Part shown: positions 8,473 to 17,277 of the stretch, piece after piece
How positions within the stretch are numbered: position 1 is the first letter of the stretch
Layout of the letters: every line of letters begins with the position of its first letter
Assembly (NCBI GenBank): GCA_023481025.1
Contig: JAMCWV010000060.1
Coordinates: 1 to 17,277 of the forward strand
Reading direction: 5' to 3'
From: Gammaproteobacteria bacterium
GTDB taxonomy: Bacteria > Pseudomonadota > Gammaproteobacteria > Enterobacterales > Alteromonadaceae
DNA length: 17,277 bases
The notes under the pieces: generated by a model
Database searches by the model: none
What the model saw: only the letters and a program-made list of their open reading frames with translations
What the model was told of the DNA's origin: nothing
Program-made: the position numbers and the translations under genes

Positions 8473-8955
8473 TTACAAAGCACTGGCGCAATGGGGTATG
8501 CGCATCGCACCAGCGTCACTGAAATCGGAGCAGGCGAGTTGCCAATGCAGCTGTGTTGCCGAGGTACTCGGTCGCAATTCCACTCGAACCGGAGTCCCAG
8601 CGTGGCTGACAACGTCAAGCTCAGCCAAGATCGCGCCTGGTTGTGAGCCAGCTGCGAGACTGCTAATGCCGCTAGGGAGCGGGGTTGGTGCGAGCGGAAT
8701 ACCGCGTTGCCCAAACTGACTACAAGCAGCGAGAGTGCCCTGCATTTGCCAGCAGAGGTTAATCGCGGTTTGCCAGGGCTGCAGACTGAGTAGTGCAGCG
8801 CCAGCTTTGGCGCGTTGGTTGTAATCCGAATAAGCTGGAACAGCGAAGGAAGTCAGTATCGCCAAAATCGCGACGACAACCATGAGTTCGATTAAATTGA
8901 AGCCCCGTGTGATATGGGCGTACTGGGGCGGATTAAGAAAATAGATACGAGGCAT
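8473..8955 (-). CDS. pilA: Type IV pilin, PilA/PpdD-like, with unusually long leader
   Basis: The product is a 160-residue prepilin. The class III signal RG^FNLIELMVVVAILAIL places PilD cleavage after G18, giving a mature N-terminal Phe with Glu at +5. The mature protein is about 142 residues and continues with the standard PAYSDYNQRAK segment. Four cysteines follow (C68, C78, C142, C156), enough for two disulfides. C68, C78 and the following GIP resemble the E. coli PpdD pilin. The leader is 18 residues with two prolines, longer than the usual 5-7; no start codon lies nearer the cleavage site, and AAGGA at 8968-8964 is well spaced for the ATG at 8955. pilB follows after 15 nt. It is probably a major pilin, but a minor pilin cannot be excluded. 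Confidence 0.93.
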   Translation of the reverse strand: MPRIYFLNPPQYAHITRGFNLIELMVVVAILAILTSFAVPAYSDYNQRAKAGAALLSLQPWQTAINLCWQMQGTLAACSQFGQRGIPLAPTPLPSGISSLAAGSQPGAILAELDVVSHAGTPVRVELRPSTSATQLHWQLACSDFSDAGAMRIPHCASAL

Positions 8956-8973
8956 GTGCCGATTCCTTTTGGC

Positions 8974-8994
8974 GATTAAGTTGGGGTCTTAATC
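8974..8994 (-). repeat. Perfect inverted repeat in the pilA 5' region
   Basis: On the minus strand GATTAAG (8994-8988) is followed by a 7-nt spacer and CTTAATC (8980-8974), a perfect 7-bp dyad. It ends 5 nt before the pilA Shine-Dalgarno (8968-8964). It could be an operator for a dimeric regulator or a hairpin in the pilA leader. No clear sigma54 or sigma70 promoter could be assigned next to it. Confidence 0.5.
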
Positions 8995-9022
8995 AATAGC
9001 AAAGGAATGGAACTGAAGGAAG

Positions 9023-9051
9023 TAGACGACCGCTAATTCAGCGATCGTCTA
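9023..9051 (-). terminator. Stem-loop downstream of nadC, possible terminator
   Basis: TAGACGACCGCT (9023-9034) pairs with AGCGATCGTCTA (9040-9051): 12 bp with one G-U wobble in minus-strand RNA and a 5-nt loop. It lies 23 nt after the nadC stop and before pilA. In minus-strand RNA the sequence after the stem is pyrimidine-rich but not a proper U run, so it is a weak intrinsic terminator or an mRNA 3'-end-stabilising hairpin. Confidence 0.5.
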
Positions 9052-9074
9052 GTGCTTCTACTGCCGTGTGGTGG

Positions 9075-10504
<1,430 letters not shown>

Positions 10505-10586
10505 GGGGTCGCCTCTTGCTTTACTTTTGCCGCTAAATTCGGATACTTAAGCGAATGAACTGTCGCGAAACAGGTAATCTAGACTC

Positions 10587-11183
10587 ATGGTGAAGTCGAC
10601 TTTGACGAATAATTTCACAGCTCCTAGCTCCGAGCAATCGCTGGCTGTGCACGACCATCGTTTGCGCGACGTCCGTTTTTGCCCGTCACCACATTATGAT
10701 GCACGTCCAGATCCAGATGATATCAGTTTATTAGTGATTCACGGAATCAGTTTGCCAGCTGGGCAGTTTGGTGGTGAGTTTATCACGGATTTATTTTTGG
10801 GCGAATTAGACTGTAAAGCCCACCCTGAATTCTCACCGTTAGAAGGCTTGCGGGTCTCGGCCCATTGCTTAATTCGGCGCGATGGCGAAGTGATTCAGTA
10901 TGTCGATTTCGATCAACGCGCGTGGCATGCGGGCGTATCGAGTTGGCAAGGACGCGAGCGTTGCAACGATTTTGCGATCGGAATTGAACTTGAGGGAACT
11001 GACAACACACCCTACACTGAATCACAGTATCAAGTTCTTGCGCGTATAACCGGGGCATTGCAGCGTGAATACCCGAACATTACCGGCGATCGGATTGTCG
11101 GTCATGAAGATATCGCGCCAGGACGCAAGACCGATCCGGGCCCAGCGTTTCGCTGGAAGTATTTTCGTAGTTTGCTGAAATAA
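10587..11183 (+). CDS. ampD: 1,6-anhydro-N-acetylmuramyl-L-alanine amidase AmpD
   Basis: AmpD is the cytoplasmic zinc amidase that releases stem peptides from anhydro-muropeptides during peptidoglycan recycling; its loss raises the inducer level for AmpR-controlled beta-lactamases in bacteria that have them. The 198-residue product aligns with E. coli AmpD throughout: SPHYDARPDP, the Zn ligands H52, H173 and D183, the catalytic-site residues E134 (GIELEG) and K181, and RVSAHCLIRRDGE and KTDPGPAF. It carries about 18 more N-terminal residues than E. coli AmpD. No other ATG is available in that stretch, and the Shine-Dalgarno (AGG 12 nt upstream) is poor, so the true start may be a later GTG or TTG. 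ampE follows after 52 nt. No AmpR-like regulator is present here. Confidence 0.96.
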   Translation: MVKSTLTNNFTAPSSEQSLAVHDHRLRDVRFCPSPHYDARPDPDDISLLVIHGISLPAGQFGGEFITDLFLGELDCKAHPEFSPLEGLRVSAHCLIRRDGEVIQYVDFDQRAWHAGVSSWQGRERCNDFAIGIELEGTDNTPYTESQYQVLARITGALQREYPNITGDRIVGHEDIAPGRKTDPGPAFRWKYFRSLLK

Positions 11184-11235
11184 AGAACGCAGACAAGAAG
11201 GTTTGCGTTGAGATTCAATCGAGGATGACAGCACC

Positions 11236-12030
11236 ATGCTAGTTTTTTCATTGTTTATTGCATTAATTATTGAGCGCCTGCGCGTGACTCCCGATGCTTG
11301 GCAACTTGATCCGCTAGCACAGCGCTGGGACGGTTGGTTACGTGACCATGATAAGCTGCAGGAATGGTATGGCCATGAATTATTTGGCCCCTTGCTGCTG
11401 ATTGCACCGGCCCTGTTGCTGGCCTTATTGTTGTGGCTCGCTGGCGGTGGGCTGGGTAGTGTGCTCGTGAGTGTGCTTATCCTCACGTTGGTCATCGGCT
11501 GTCGGCCTCAGCGGCGCGCATTGCGCGAATATTTCTTGGCCGCTGAGCGCGGTGACGAGGAAGCCCTAGCCAATACCAGCGCCACGCTCCAGTATTCTGC
11601 AAACGAAGAGATGACGATTGGTCGTCAGGTGATTTGGTTGAACTTCCGTTATTATTTCGCGGTGTCGTTCTGGTTCATCTTATTCGGTGCTGCAGGCGCC
11701 TTGGCTTACGGCATTATTCGTAGTCGAGCAGACGAGTACCCGCGTTTAATCGCGTGGGTGGAATGGCTGCCATTGCGAGTTGCCGGCTTTGCCTATTTGT
11801 TGGTCGGGCACTTTTCCCGCGCCATGCCGGTTTGGCTGCGTGTTTTGGGACGTGCGCCAGAGCAACCAGAGCTGCAGTTAACTGAAATTGCGTTAGCGGC
11901 TGAAGACGTTAACATCAGTGCTGACGACAATAAGTCAGAAGCGGAAGTGCTGGTGAATTTGGCGCGCCGGAGCATGATTTTATTACTCGTGGTGGTTGCC
12001 GTGGCAACTTTGCTGGGCTGGGTTCGTTAA
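11236..12030 (+). CDS. ampE: Inner-membrane regulatory signalling protein AmpE
   Basis: AmpE is an inner-membrane protein co-transcribed with ampD; its biochemical function is poorly defined, although it has been linked to beta-lactamase regulation. The 264-residue product is a little shorter than E. coli AmpE (284). It has an N-terminal helix ending in IERL (the start matches the LIFERL of E. coli), hydrophobic segments at about 50-69, 73-89, 140-160 and 245-262, the WLNFRYY motif at 134-140, and a conserved WLPLRVAGFAYLLVGHF stretch at 177-193. The loop at about 220-235 is acidic. The start is ATG 11236 with GAGG about 11 nt upstream. No clear terminator follows; 222 bp separate it from pdhR. 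E. coli has aroP in that place. Confidence 0.9.
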   Translation: MLVFSLFIALIIERLRVTPDAWQLDPLAQRWDGWLRDHDKLQEWYGHELFGPLLLIAPALLLALLLWLAGGGLGSVLVSVLILTLVIGCRPQRRALREYFLAAERGDEEALANTSATLQYSANEEMTIGRQVIWLNFRYYFAVSFWFILFGAAGALAYGIIRSRADEYPRLIAWVEWLPLRVAGFAYLLVGHFSRAMPVWLRVLGRAPEQPELQLTEIALAAEDVNISADDNKSEAEVLVNLARRSMILLLVVVAVATLLGWVR

Positions 12031-12097
12031 AGCACGCAGTTGACCGCTAAATACACCAATAGCGAGGAGGTATGACCAATTGGGTAGCTTAGGATGA

Positions 12098-12126
12098 TTG
12101 GTTTTTGGTGAGTTCAGCGTTATAAT
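12098..12126 (+). promoter_or_regulatory. Sigma70-type promoter of the pdhR-aceE-aceF operon
   Basis: A perfect -10 hexamer TATAAT (12121-12126) is preceded by TTGGTT (12098-12103) at the optimal 17-bp spacing. The predicted start of transcription is near 12133, giving a leader of about 120 nt before pdhR. The -35 box overlaps an ATTGGT half-site (12097-12102). Confidence 0.8.
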
Positions 12127-12140
12127 GTCTACAGATGGTA

Positions 12141-12157
12141 AATTGGTAAGACCATTT
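12141..12157 (+). promoter_or_regulatory. PdhR operator (autoregulatory site)
   Basis: The site reads ATTGGT-AAG-ACCATT (12142-12156) within AATTGGTAAGACCATTT. It differs by very little from the known E. coli PdhR box AATTGGTAAGACCAATT. It begins about 8 nt after the predicted transcription start, the same arrangement as at E. coli pdhR, so bound PdhR would block initiation or early elongation until pyruvate releases it. Confidence 0.88.
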
Positions 12158-12165
12158 TTAGGGCG

Positions 12166-12185
12166 CTGATTTAAACCAAAATCAG
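12166..12185 (+). other. Stem-loop in the pdhR leader
   Basis: CTGATTT (12166-12172) and AAATCAG (12179-12185) form a perfect 7-bp, AT-rich stem with a 6-nt loop in the untranslated leader. A direct repeat AGGGCGC (12160-12166 and 12191-12197) flanks it. There is no U run, so it is not a terminator; its role is unknown. Confidence 0.4.
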
Positions 12186-12219
12186 ACAGCAGGGCGCAGG
12201 TATTGCCCAGCAAACGCTC

Positions 12220-12250
12220 TGCCTTTGGTCCCTTGAAGCTACGAAAGGCA
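12220..12250 (+). promoter_or_regulatory. Stem-loop covering the pdhR ribosome-binding site
   Basis: TGCCTTT (12220-12226) is the exact complement of AAAGGCA (12244-12250), with a 17-nt loop. The 3' arm contains AAAGG (12244-12248), the only Shine-Dalgarno for the pdhR ATG at 12253. If the stem forms, it would hide the ribosome-binding site. Stability is modest because of the long loop. Confidence 0.4.
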
Positions 12251-12252
12251 TT

Positions 12253-13023
12253 ATGATTCAACGAGTTGCACAAACAAAGTTATCGGACGTTATCGTTGCT
12301 CAAATCGAGTCAATGATCGTTGCTGGAACTTGGAGCGCTGGGCAAAAGCTGCCCTCCGAGCGTGATCTTGCAGCTCAATTTCAGGTCTCGCGGCCGTCGT
12401 TGCGAGAAGCCATACAAAAACTCGAAGTGAAAGGCCTCGTCAATCGCCGCCAAGGTGGTGGTACGTATGTTGCCGGTGCACTCGACCAACAAGTGAGCGA
12501 ACCGCTCTTTGAGTTGCTCGCTCGCCATCCAGAATCTCAGTTTGATTTGCTTGAATTCCGCCACGCGCTGGAAGGTGTGTCGGCATTTTATGCCGCCTTG
12601 CGTGGTACTGACAGTGACCTAGCGCACATTGGCCAAAGCTTCGCGCATATTGCCAGTGTTGCCTCAGCATCCATCGAGCAACAAGCTGAAGCCTTAATGC
12701 AGTTTTATATCAGTATTGCCGAAGCCTCGCACAACGTGGTGTTGTTGCACTTGGTTCGCGGCATGCGTGATTTATTGAAAGAGAATATGCGGCGTAACCT
12801 TGCGGTATTGTCCGAGCGCAGCGATGTGCGCGAACAACTGCAAGTTCACCGTCAGGCGATTGTCGATGCCATTATTGCTCGCGAGCCAGAACAAGCGCGC
12901 GACGCCTGTCATCAGCATTTAGCCTACATTGAGAAAACTTTGTTACACCTGAATCGGGAACACACCCGGCTGCAGCGATCGTTGCGGCGGAGTGAACCTT
13001 TATCGACTCCAATGGAGAAGTAA
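12253..13023 (+). CDS. pdhR: Pyruvate dehydrogenase complex transcriptional repressor PdhR (GntR/FCD family)
   Basis: PdhR represses the pyruvate dehydrogenase operon, and in E. coli some respiratory genes; pyruvate relieves repression. The 256-residue protein has an N-terminal winged helix-turn-helix (about residues 8-75) with LPSERDLAAQFQVSRPSLREA at 33-53 and RRQGGGTYV at 65-73, nearly identical to E. coli PdhR. The C-terminal FCD effector domain follows, with DLLEFRHALEG, EASHNVVLLHLVRGM and the H-Q-H-L-A-Y-I-E segment. The start at 12253 follows AAAGG with a 4-nt gap. A matching operator lies in its own promoter, which supports autoregulation. aceE begins 9 nt after the stop, so the genes share one transcript. 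Confidence 0.97.
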   Translation: MIQRVAQTKLSDVIVAQIESMIVAGTWSAGQKLPSERDLAAQFQVSRPSLREAIQKLEVKGLVNRRQGGGTYVAGALDQQVSEPLFELLARHPESQFDLLEFRHALEGVSAFYAALRGTDSDLAHIGQSFAHIASVASASIEQQAEALMQFYISIAEASHNVVLLHLVRGMRDLLKENMRRNLAVLSERSDVREQLQVHRQAIVDAIIAREPEQARDACHQHLAYIEKTLLHLNREHTRLQRSLRRSEPLSTPMEK

Positions 13024-13032
13024 GGAATCATT

Positions 13033-15702
13033 ATGGCAGATTTAGATCAACACGATATTGACCAACAGGAAACGCTGGAGTGGCTGGATGCCTTAGAAGC
13101 AGTGCTCGACGCTGAAGGTCCGGAGCGCGCGCATTTCCTGTTAGAGCAACTGATTGATAAAGCCCGTCGCAGTGGTGCGTACCTGCCTTATCAGCCAACC
13201 ACCGCGTATTTGAATACGATTCCAGTGAGCCAAGAGCCGGTGATGCCTGGCGATCATACGTTGGAAGCGCGCATTCGTGCAGCGATTCGTTGGAATGCGT
13301 TGGCAATGGTTTTACGAGCGTCGAAGAAAGAGCTTGAGCTCGGAGGCCATATCTCTAGCTTTGCGTCGTCAGCAATGCTGTACGATGTTGGTTTCAATCA
13401 CTTCTTCCGAGCGCCAAGTAATGGCGACGGCGGCGACTTCCTCTTTATTCAAGGTCACGTATCGCCAGGTATCTACGCGCGCGCTTTCCTCGAAGGTCGC
13501 ATTAGCGAAGAGCAACTTGACGGTTTCCGCCAAGAAGTCGACGGCAATGGTATTTCGTCGTATCCGCACCCGAAATTGATGCCAGATTTTTGGCAGTTCC
13601 CGACGGTATCGATGGGCCTTGGTCCAATGCAGGCGATTTATACCGCACGCTTCCTGAAATACCTAACTGACCGTGGCATTCAAGACTGTTCAAATCAGCG
13701 CGTGTACTGCTTCCTGGGTGACGGTGAGGTGGATGAGCCAGAAAGCTTGGGTGCGATTGGCTTGGCGAGCCGTGAAGGCCTCGACAACCTGACCTTCGTG
13801 ATTAACTGTAACCTGCAGCGCTTGGACGGCCCTGTACGTGGTAACGGCAAGATCATTCAAGAGCTGGAAGGCACATTCCGTGGCGCCGGTTGGGAAGTAA
13901 TCAAAGTGATTTGGGGTCGTTACTGGGATCCATTGCTGTATCGGGATACCGAAGGCAAGCTTGCCGATATTATGCAATCCAGCGTTGATGGTGAGTACCA
14001 GAACTACAAAGCCAAAGGTGGCGCCTATACTCGTGAGCATTTCTTTGGCAAAACTGAAGAAACCAAAGCCATGGTGGCAAATCTGTCTGACGAAGACATT
14101 TGGCGTTTAAACCGCGGTGGTCACGATCCAGTGAAAGTTTATGCGGCGTATCACAAAGCCGTTAACACTAAAGGTCGTCCACAGGTCATCCTTGCGAAAA
14201 CGGTTAAAGGGTACGGCATGGGTACCGCCGGCGAAGGTAAGAACGTTGCGCACCAAGTGAAGAAAATGGACATGGACGCGATTAAGCATTTCCGTGACCG
14301 TTTCAACATTCCAATTGCTGATGAGAAGCTTGAAGACATTCCGTTCTACAAGTTCGACGAAGACAGTGAAGAAATGAAGTACATGCGCGAGCGTCGCGAG
14401 AAGCTCGGTGGCTTCATGCCGGTACGTCGTGCCGAAACTGATGTTGAACTCGAAGTACCGTCATTGAAAGCCTTTGATGCAGTCCTGAAAGGCTCAGGCG
14501 ATCGCGAAATCTCGACGACTATGGCCTTCGTGCGCGTACTCACCGCCATGCTGAAAGACAAGAAGATCGGTCAGCGCGTGGTGCCAATTATTCCAGATGA
14601 AGCGCGCACCTTCGGTATGGAAGGTTTGTTCCGCCAAGTGGGTATTTATTCGAGCCAAGGCCAAAAATATACCCCGCAAGATGCTGACCAAGTGGCATAT
14701 TACCGCGAAGACAAGCAAGGTCAGGTCCTGCAAGAAGGGATTAACGAACTCGGTGCCATGGCATCGTGGGTGGCGGCTGCGACGAGTTACTCGACCAATA
14801 ACGTGCCGATGATTCCGGTCTATATCTACTACTCGATGTTTGGTTTCCAACGCGTTGGTGATTTAGTTTGGGCCGCTGGCGACAGCCAAGCACGCGGCTT
14901 CTTGGTCGGTGGTACAGCGGGTCGAACAACGCTGAATGGCGAAGGCTTACAACACCAAGACGGTCATAGCCATGTTCATTTTGGTACGGTTCCAAACTGT
15001 ATTACTTATGATCCAACTTATGGTTATGAAGTTGCGGTAATCGTTCAAGACGGTATGCGTCGTATGTTCGCGGAACAAGAGAACGTGTTCTATTACCTGA
15101 CCGTGATGAACGAAAACTATAAGCAGCCGGAAATGCCGGAAGGCGTTGAAGAAGGTATTTTGCGCGGTATTTACAAGCTTGACCAAGTCAAAGCGAAGAA
15201 AGCCAAAGGCAAAGTCCGTTTGTTAGGTTCGGGCACCATTTTACAGGAAGTCCGTAAAGCGGCGGATATTCTTGCGAACGAGTTTGATATTGAAGCGACT
15301 GTTTTCAGTGCCACGTCGTTCAATGAATTGGCACGTGACGGCTTAGACGTTGAGCGCTACAACATGCTCAACCCAACGAAGAAAGAGAAGCAGGCTTACA
15401 TTACTAAAGCGCTTGAGCAAGGTGACGGCCCAGTGATTGCCGCAACCGACTATGTGAAGTTGTATGCGGACCAAGTCCGGGCTTGGGTTCCAGCACCGTA
15501 TCGCGTGCTTGGTACCGATGGCTTTGGTCGCTCAGATAGCCGCGAAAACCTGCGTCGTCATTTCGAAGTGAGTGCGCATTACGTGGTGGTTGCCGCCTTA
15601 GCTGAATTGGCAAAAGCGGGTGATATCGATAAGAAAGTCGTTGCGAAAGCGATTAAAGAATTCGGTATCGATGTTGACAAACTGAACCCACTACAAGCTT
15701 AA
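13033..15702 (+). CDS. aceE: Pyruvate dehydrogenase E1 component, homodimeric type
   Basis: AceE is the thiamine diphosphate-dependent E1 enzyme that decarboxylates pyruvate and transfers the acetyl group to the lipoyl arms of AceF. The 889-residue protein matches E. coli AceE (887) along its length. The ThDP/Mg motif starts at [10 protein letters not shown] (229-238) and continues to the NCN of [13 protein letters not shown]407 in [13 protein letters not shown] corresponds to E. coli H407, a residue of the mobile active-site loop. E572 in [10 protein letters not shown] is the conserved Glu that activates the cofactor. The C-terminal domain contains [20 protein letters not shown]. The start has AAGGA (13022-13026) 6 nt upstream. 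aceF follows after 10 nt. Confidence 0.99.
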   Translation: MADLDQHDIDQQETLEWLDALEAVLDAEGPERAHFLLEQLIDKARRSGAYLPYQPTTAYLNTIPVSQEPVMPGDHTLEARIRAAIRWNALAMVLRASKKELELGGHISSFASSAMLYDVGFNHFFRAPSNGDGGDFLFIQGHVSPGIYARAFLEGRISEEQLDGFRQEVDGNGISSYPHPKLMPDFWQFPTVSMGLGPMQAIYTARFLKYLTDRGIQDCSNQRVYCFLGDGEVDEPESLGAIGLASREGLDNLTFVINCNLQRLDGPVRGNGKIIQELEGTFRGAGWEVIKVIWGRYWDPLLYRDTEGKLADIMQSSVDGEYQNYKAKGGAYTREHFFGKTEETKAMVANLSDEDIWRLNRGGHDPVKVYAAYHKAVNTKGRPQVILAKTVKGYGMGTAGEGKNVAHQVKKMDMDAIKHFRDRFNIPIADEKLEDIPFYKFDEDSEEMKYMRERREKLGGFMPVRRAETDVELEVPSLKAFDAVLKGSGDREISTTMAFVRVLTAMLKDKKIGQRVVPIIPDEARTFGMEGLFRQVGIYSSQGQKYTPQDADQVAYYREDKQGQVLQEGINELGAMASWVAAATSYSTNNVPMIPVYIYYSMFGFQRVGDLVWAAGDSQARGFLVGGTAGRTTLNGEGLQHQDGHSHVHFGTVPNCITYDPTYGYEVAVIVQDGMRRMFAEQENVFYYLTVMNENYKQPEMPEGVEEGILRGIYKLDQVKAKKAKGKVRLLGSGTILQEVRKAADILANEFDIEATVFSATSFNELARDGLDVERYNMLNPTKKEKQAYITKALEQGDGPVIAATDYVKLYADQVRAWVPAPYRVLGTDGFGRSDSRENLRRHFEVSAHYVVVAALAELAKAGDIDKKVVAKAIKEFGIDVDKLNPLQA

Positions 15703-15712
15703 GGAGCAGATA

Positions 15713-17277
15713 ATGGCCGCTGAAAAAGAAGTTTTAGTTCCCGACGTTGGTGGGGATGGTGTTGAAGTCATTGAAATTCTGGTCAGTGAAGGCGATAGCG
15801 TTGACGCTGAAGAGTCGCTGGTCACAGTAGAAAGCGACAAGGCGTCGATGGATATCCCGGCGCCGTTCGCCGGTAAAGTGACAAGCCTGAAAGTCAAAGT
15901 GGGCGACAAAATCAGCGAAGGCGATCTGCTGGCGCTGATGGAAGCTGCAGGCTCTGACGATGGCGATGCGAAAGACCACGGCAAAGAAGAACCGAAAGAA
16001 GAAGCGAAGGAAGAGCCGAAAGCCGACACCAAGAAGGACGAGCCAAAGCAGGAAGAACAGCCAGCTGAGAGTAAGTCGAAGAAAGCATCTGGTGGCACCC
16101 AAGTGATTGAAGTCACGGTACCGGACATTGGCGATTCTGGCGAAGTCGACGTTATTGAAGTGCTGGTGAGCGAAGGCGATGAAGTCGCTGCTGAAGACGG
16201 TTTGATTACGTTGGAAACCGACAAAGCCACCATGGACGTGCCAAGCCCGCAAGCCGGTAAGGTCAAGAGCTTAAAAGTTAAAGTTGGCGACAAAGTCAGC
16301 GAAGGCTCGCTGGTGTTGGAACTTGAAATCGCCGGTGCTGATGATGGCGCTGCAGATGAGAGCGAGGCAGACGAGAAGTCAACGCCGGACACTGCGTCGA
16401 GCGAGAGCAAATCGTCGAGCACACAGAGTAGCAACGACAACAGCCGCAGTGAACGTCGCGACCCGCCAGTACCGGATCATCCACTTGCCCGTAAAGGCAA
16501 AGAGGAAGGCTTAGTCCACGCGAGTCCCGCAGTACGCCGTGTTGCTCGCGAGTTCGGTGTCGACTTGTCGAAAGTGAAAGGTTCAGGGCCGAAGAGTCGT
16601 GTTCTGAAGGAAGACGTGCAAGATTACGTGAAGTATGAATTGTCGCGGCCGAAAGCGTCTTCAGCGCCGAGCACTGGTGGTGAAGGTGGCTTACAAGTGA
16701 TTGCGCAGCCGAAAGTCGACTTCAGTAAGTTTGGTGACGTTGAACAAGTTGAAATGACTCGGATTCAGCGGATTTCGGGACCAAATTTGCACCGCAATTG
16801 GGTGACTATTCCACATGTGACCCAATTTGACGAAGCTGATATTACTGAACTGGAAGCGTTCCGTAAGGCTGAAAACGAACAGTTGGCGAAGCGCAAGTCG
16901 GATGTGAAGTTCACACCACTGGTCTTTATCATGAAAGCGCTAGCGAAAGCGCTGGCTGAGTTCCCAGTGTTTAACTCGTCGTTGCATGAAGACGGTGAGC
17001 ACCTGGTCATGAAGAAATATATTCATATCGGGATTGCGGTGGACACGCCAAATGGTCTGGTTGTTCCGGTTATTCGTGACGTCGACAAGAAAGGCATTAT
17101 CGAGCTTTCGAAAGAGCTTGCGGATGTCAGCATCCGTGCTCGTGATGGCAAGCTCAAAGCAGCGGATATGCAAGGTGGCTGTATGTCGATTTCGAGCCTT
17201 GGTGGCATCGGCGGTACGGCGTTTACGCCAATTGTGAACGCTCCTGAAGTCGCTATCCTGGGTGTCTCGAAGAGCGA
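15713..17277 (+). CDS. aceF: Pyruvate dehydrogenase E2 component (dihydrolipoamide acetyltransferase), 3'-truncated by window edge
   Basis: AceF forms the core of the pyruvate dehydrogenase complex and moves the acetyl group from lipoyl-lysine to CoA. The frame is open from ATG 15713 (AAGGAG 6 nt upstream) to the window end, 521 complete codons. Two lipoyl domains are present: residues about 5-78 with K43 in ESDKASM, and about 130-207 with K171 in ETDKATM; E. coli has three. The first linker (about 80-127) is rich in Glu, Lys and Pro and the second (about 208-255) in Ser, Asp and Glu, rather than the Ala/Pro-rich type. The E1/E3-binding domain spans about 267-306 ([16 protein letters not shown]). 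The catalytic domain begins near 345 and is cut before the HxxxD active site. lpdA probably follows outside the window. Confidence 0.98.
   Translation, partial: MAAEKEVLVPDVGGDGVEVIEILVSEGDSVDAEESLVTVESDKASMDIPAPFAGKVTSLKVKVGDKISEGDLLALMEAAGSDDGDAKDHGKEEPKEEAKEEPKADTKKDEPKQEEQPAESKSKKASGGTQVIEVTVPDIGDSGEVDVIEVLVSEGDEVAAEDGLITLETDKATMDVPSPQAGKVKSLKVKVGDKVSEGSLVLELEIAGADDGAADESEADEKSTPDTASSESKSSSTQSSNDNSRSERRDPPVPDHPLARKGKEEGLVHASPAVRRVAREFGVDLSKVKGSGPKSRVLKEDVQDYVKYELSRPKASSAPSTGGEGGLQVIAQPKVDFSKFGDVEQVEMTRIQRISGPNLHRNWVTIPHVTQFDEADITELEAFRKAENEQLAKRKSDVKFTPLVFIMKALAKALAEFPVFNSSLHEDGEHLVMKKYIHIGIAVDTPNGLVVPVIRDVDKKGIIELSKELADVSIRARDGKLKAADMQGGCMSISSLGGIGGTAFTPIVNAPEVAILGVSKS
15719..16319 (+). 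repeat. Tandem duplication of the lipoyl-domain coding unit in aceF
   Basis: The two lipoyl domains are recognisable copies at DNA and protein level. GTGGGCGACAAAATCAGCGA near 15899 recurs with few changes near 16283, and the frames around VKVGDK(I/V)SEG and the DKA(S/T)MD(I/V)P lipoylation sites align without gaps. The spacing between lipoylated lysines is 128 codons. This is the usual internal repeat of E2 proteins rather than a recent mobile repeat. Confidence 0.75.

Noticed and set aside
10505..10586. Possible divergent promoters for the protease gene and ampD
   Set aside because: Only partial hexamers such as TTGCTT and GATACT were found, with unsuitable spacing; the evidence is too weak to list as features.
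12065..12092. A six-residue mini-ORF (ATG at 12072, TAG at 12090) directly after AGGAGG, resembling a leader peptide
   Set aside because: The Shine-Dalgarno is only 1 nt from the ATG, too close to work, and the whole unit lies upstream of the predicted transcription start of pdhR.
15691..16440. A 249-codon open frame on the minus strand opposite aceF, and another of 172 codons at 15734-16252
   Set aside because: They mirror the low-stop antisense of the charged, repetitive lipoyl/linker region. The predicted proteins are Ser-rich or Phe-rich low complexity with no recognisable domain, and AceF is unmistakable on the other strand.

Overview
This is a conserved chromosomal window from a gammaproteobacterium. 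Base composition is moderate (about half G+C by eye). The gene order, the PilD/PilC/PilB/PilA cassette, the two-lipoyl AceF and the acidic AceF linkers suit a marine Alteromonadales-type organism, possibly Idiomarinaceae. The family assignment is inference from gene order and protein character, not a database match. No mobile element, CRISPR array, tRNA or rRNA was seen. Coding density is very high; the longest non-coding stretch is the 222-bp pdhR regulatory region.

Layout. (1) Positions 1-3715, plus strand: the 3' part of an M23 zinc endopeptidase gene, a strong intrinsic terminator, secA and mutT. (2) Positions 3712-8955, minus strand: a tightly packed run, in transcription order pilA, pilB, pilC, pilD, coaE, zapD, yacG. 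It meets mutT head-on, with the two stop codons sharing one TTAA. (3) Positions 9075-10504, minus strand: a membrane-anchored retropepsin-like protease gene followed by nadC. (4) Positions 10587-12030, plus strand: ampD and ampE. (5) Positions 12098-17277, plus strand: a sigma70-type promoter with a PdhR operator, then pdhR, aceE and the 5' part of aceF, which runs off the window.

From memory, the order is collinear with the Escherichia coli block lpxC-secM-secA-mutT-yacG-zapD-coaE-guaC-hofC-hofB-ppdD-nadC-ampD-ampE-aroP-pdhR-aceE-aceF. The differences are instructive: an M23 peptidase gene sits where secM is, pilD where guaC is, an aspartic protease gene is inserted between nadC and ampD, and aroP is absent.

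How the genes work together: secA (preprotein translocation), zapD (Z-ring bundling), ampD/ampE and the M23 peptidase (cell wall turnover) are envelope and division functions. The pilABCD genes encode a pilin, assembly ATPase, platform protein and prepilin peptidase of a type IV pilus or pilus-like system. coaE and nadC make CoA and NAD, both cofactors of the pyruvate dehydrogenase complex encoded by aceE/aceF; PdhR represses that operon when pyruvate is low. I found no convincing undescribed system. The most interesting points are a minimal PilB, candidate RNA structures before secA and pdhR, an inverted repeat before pilA, and a long-leader pilin.
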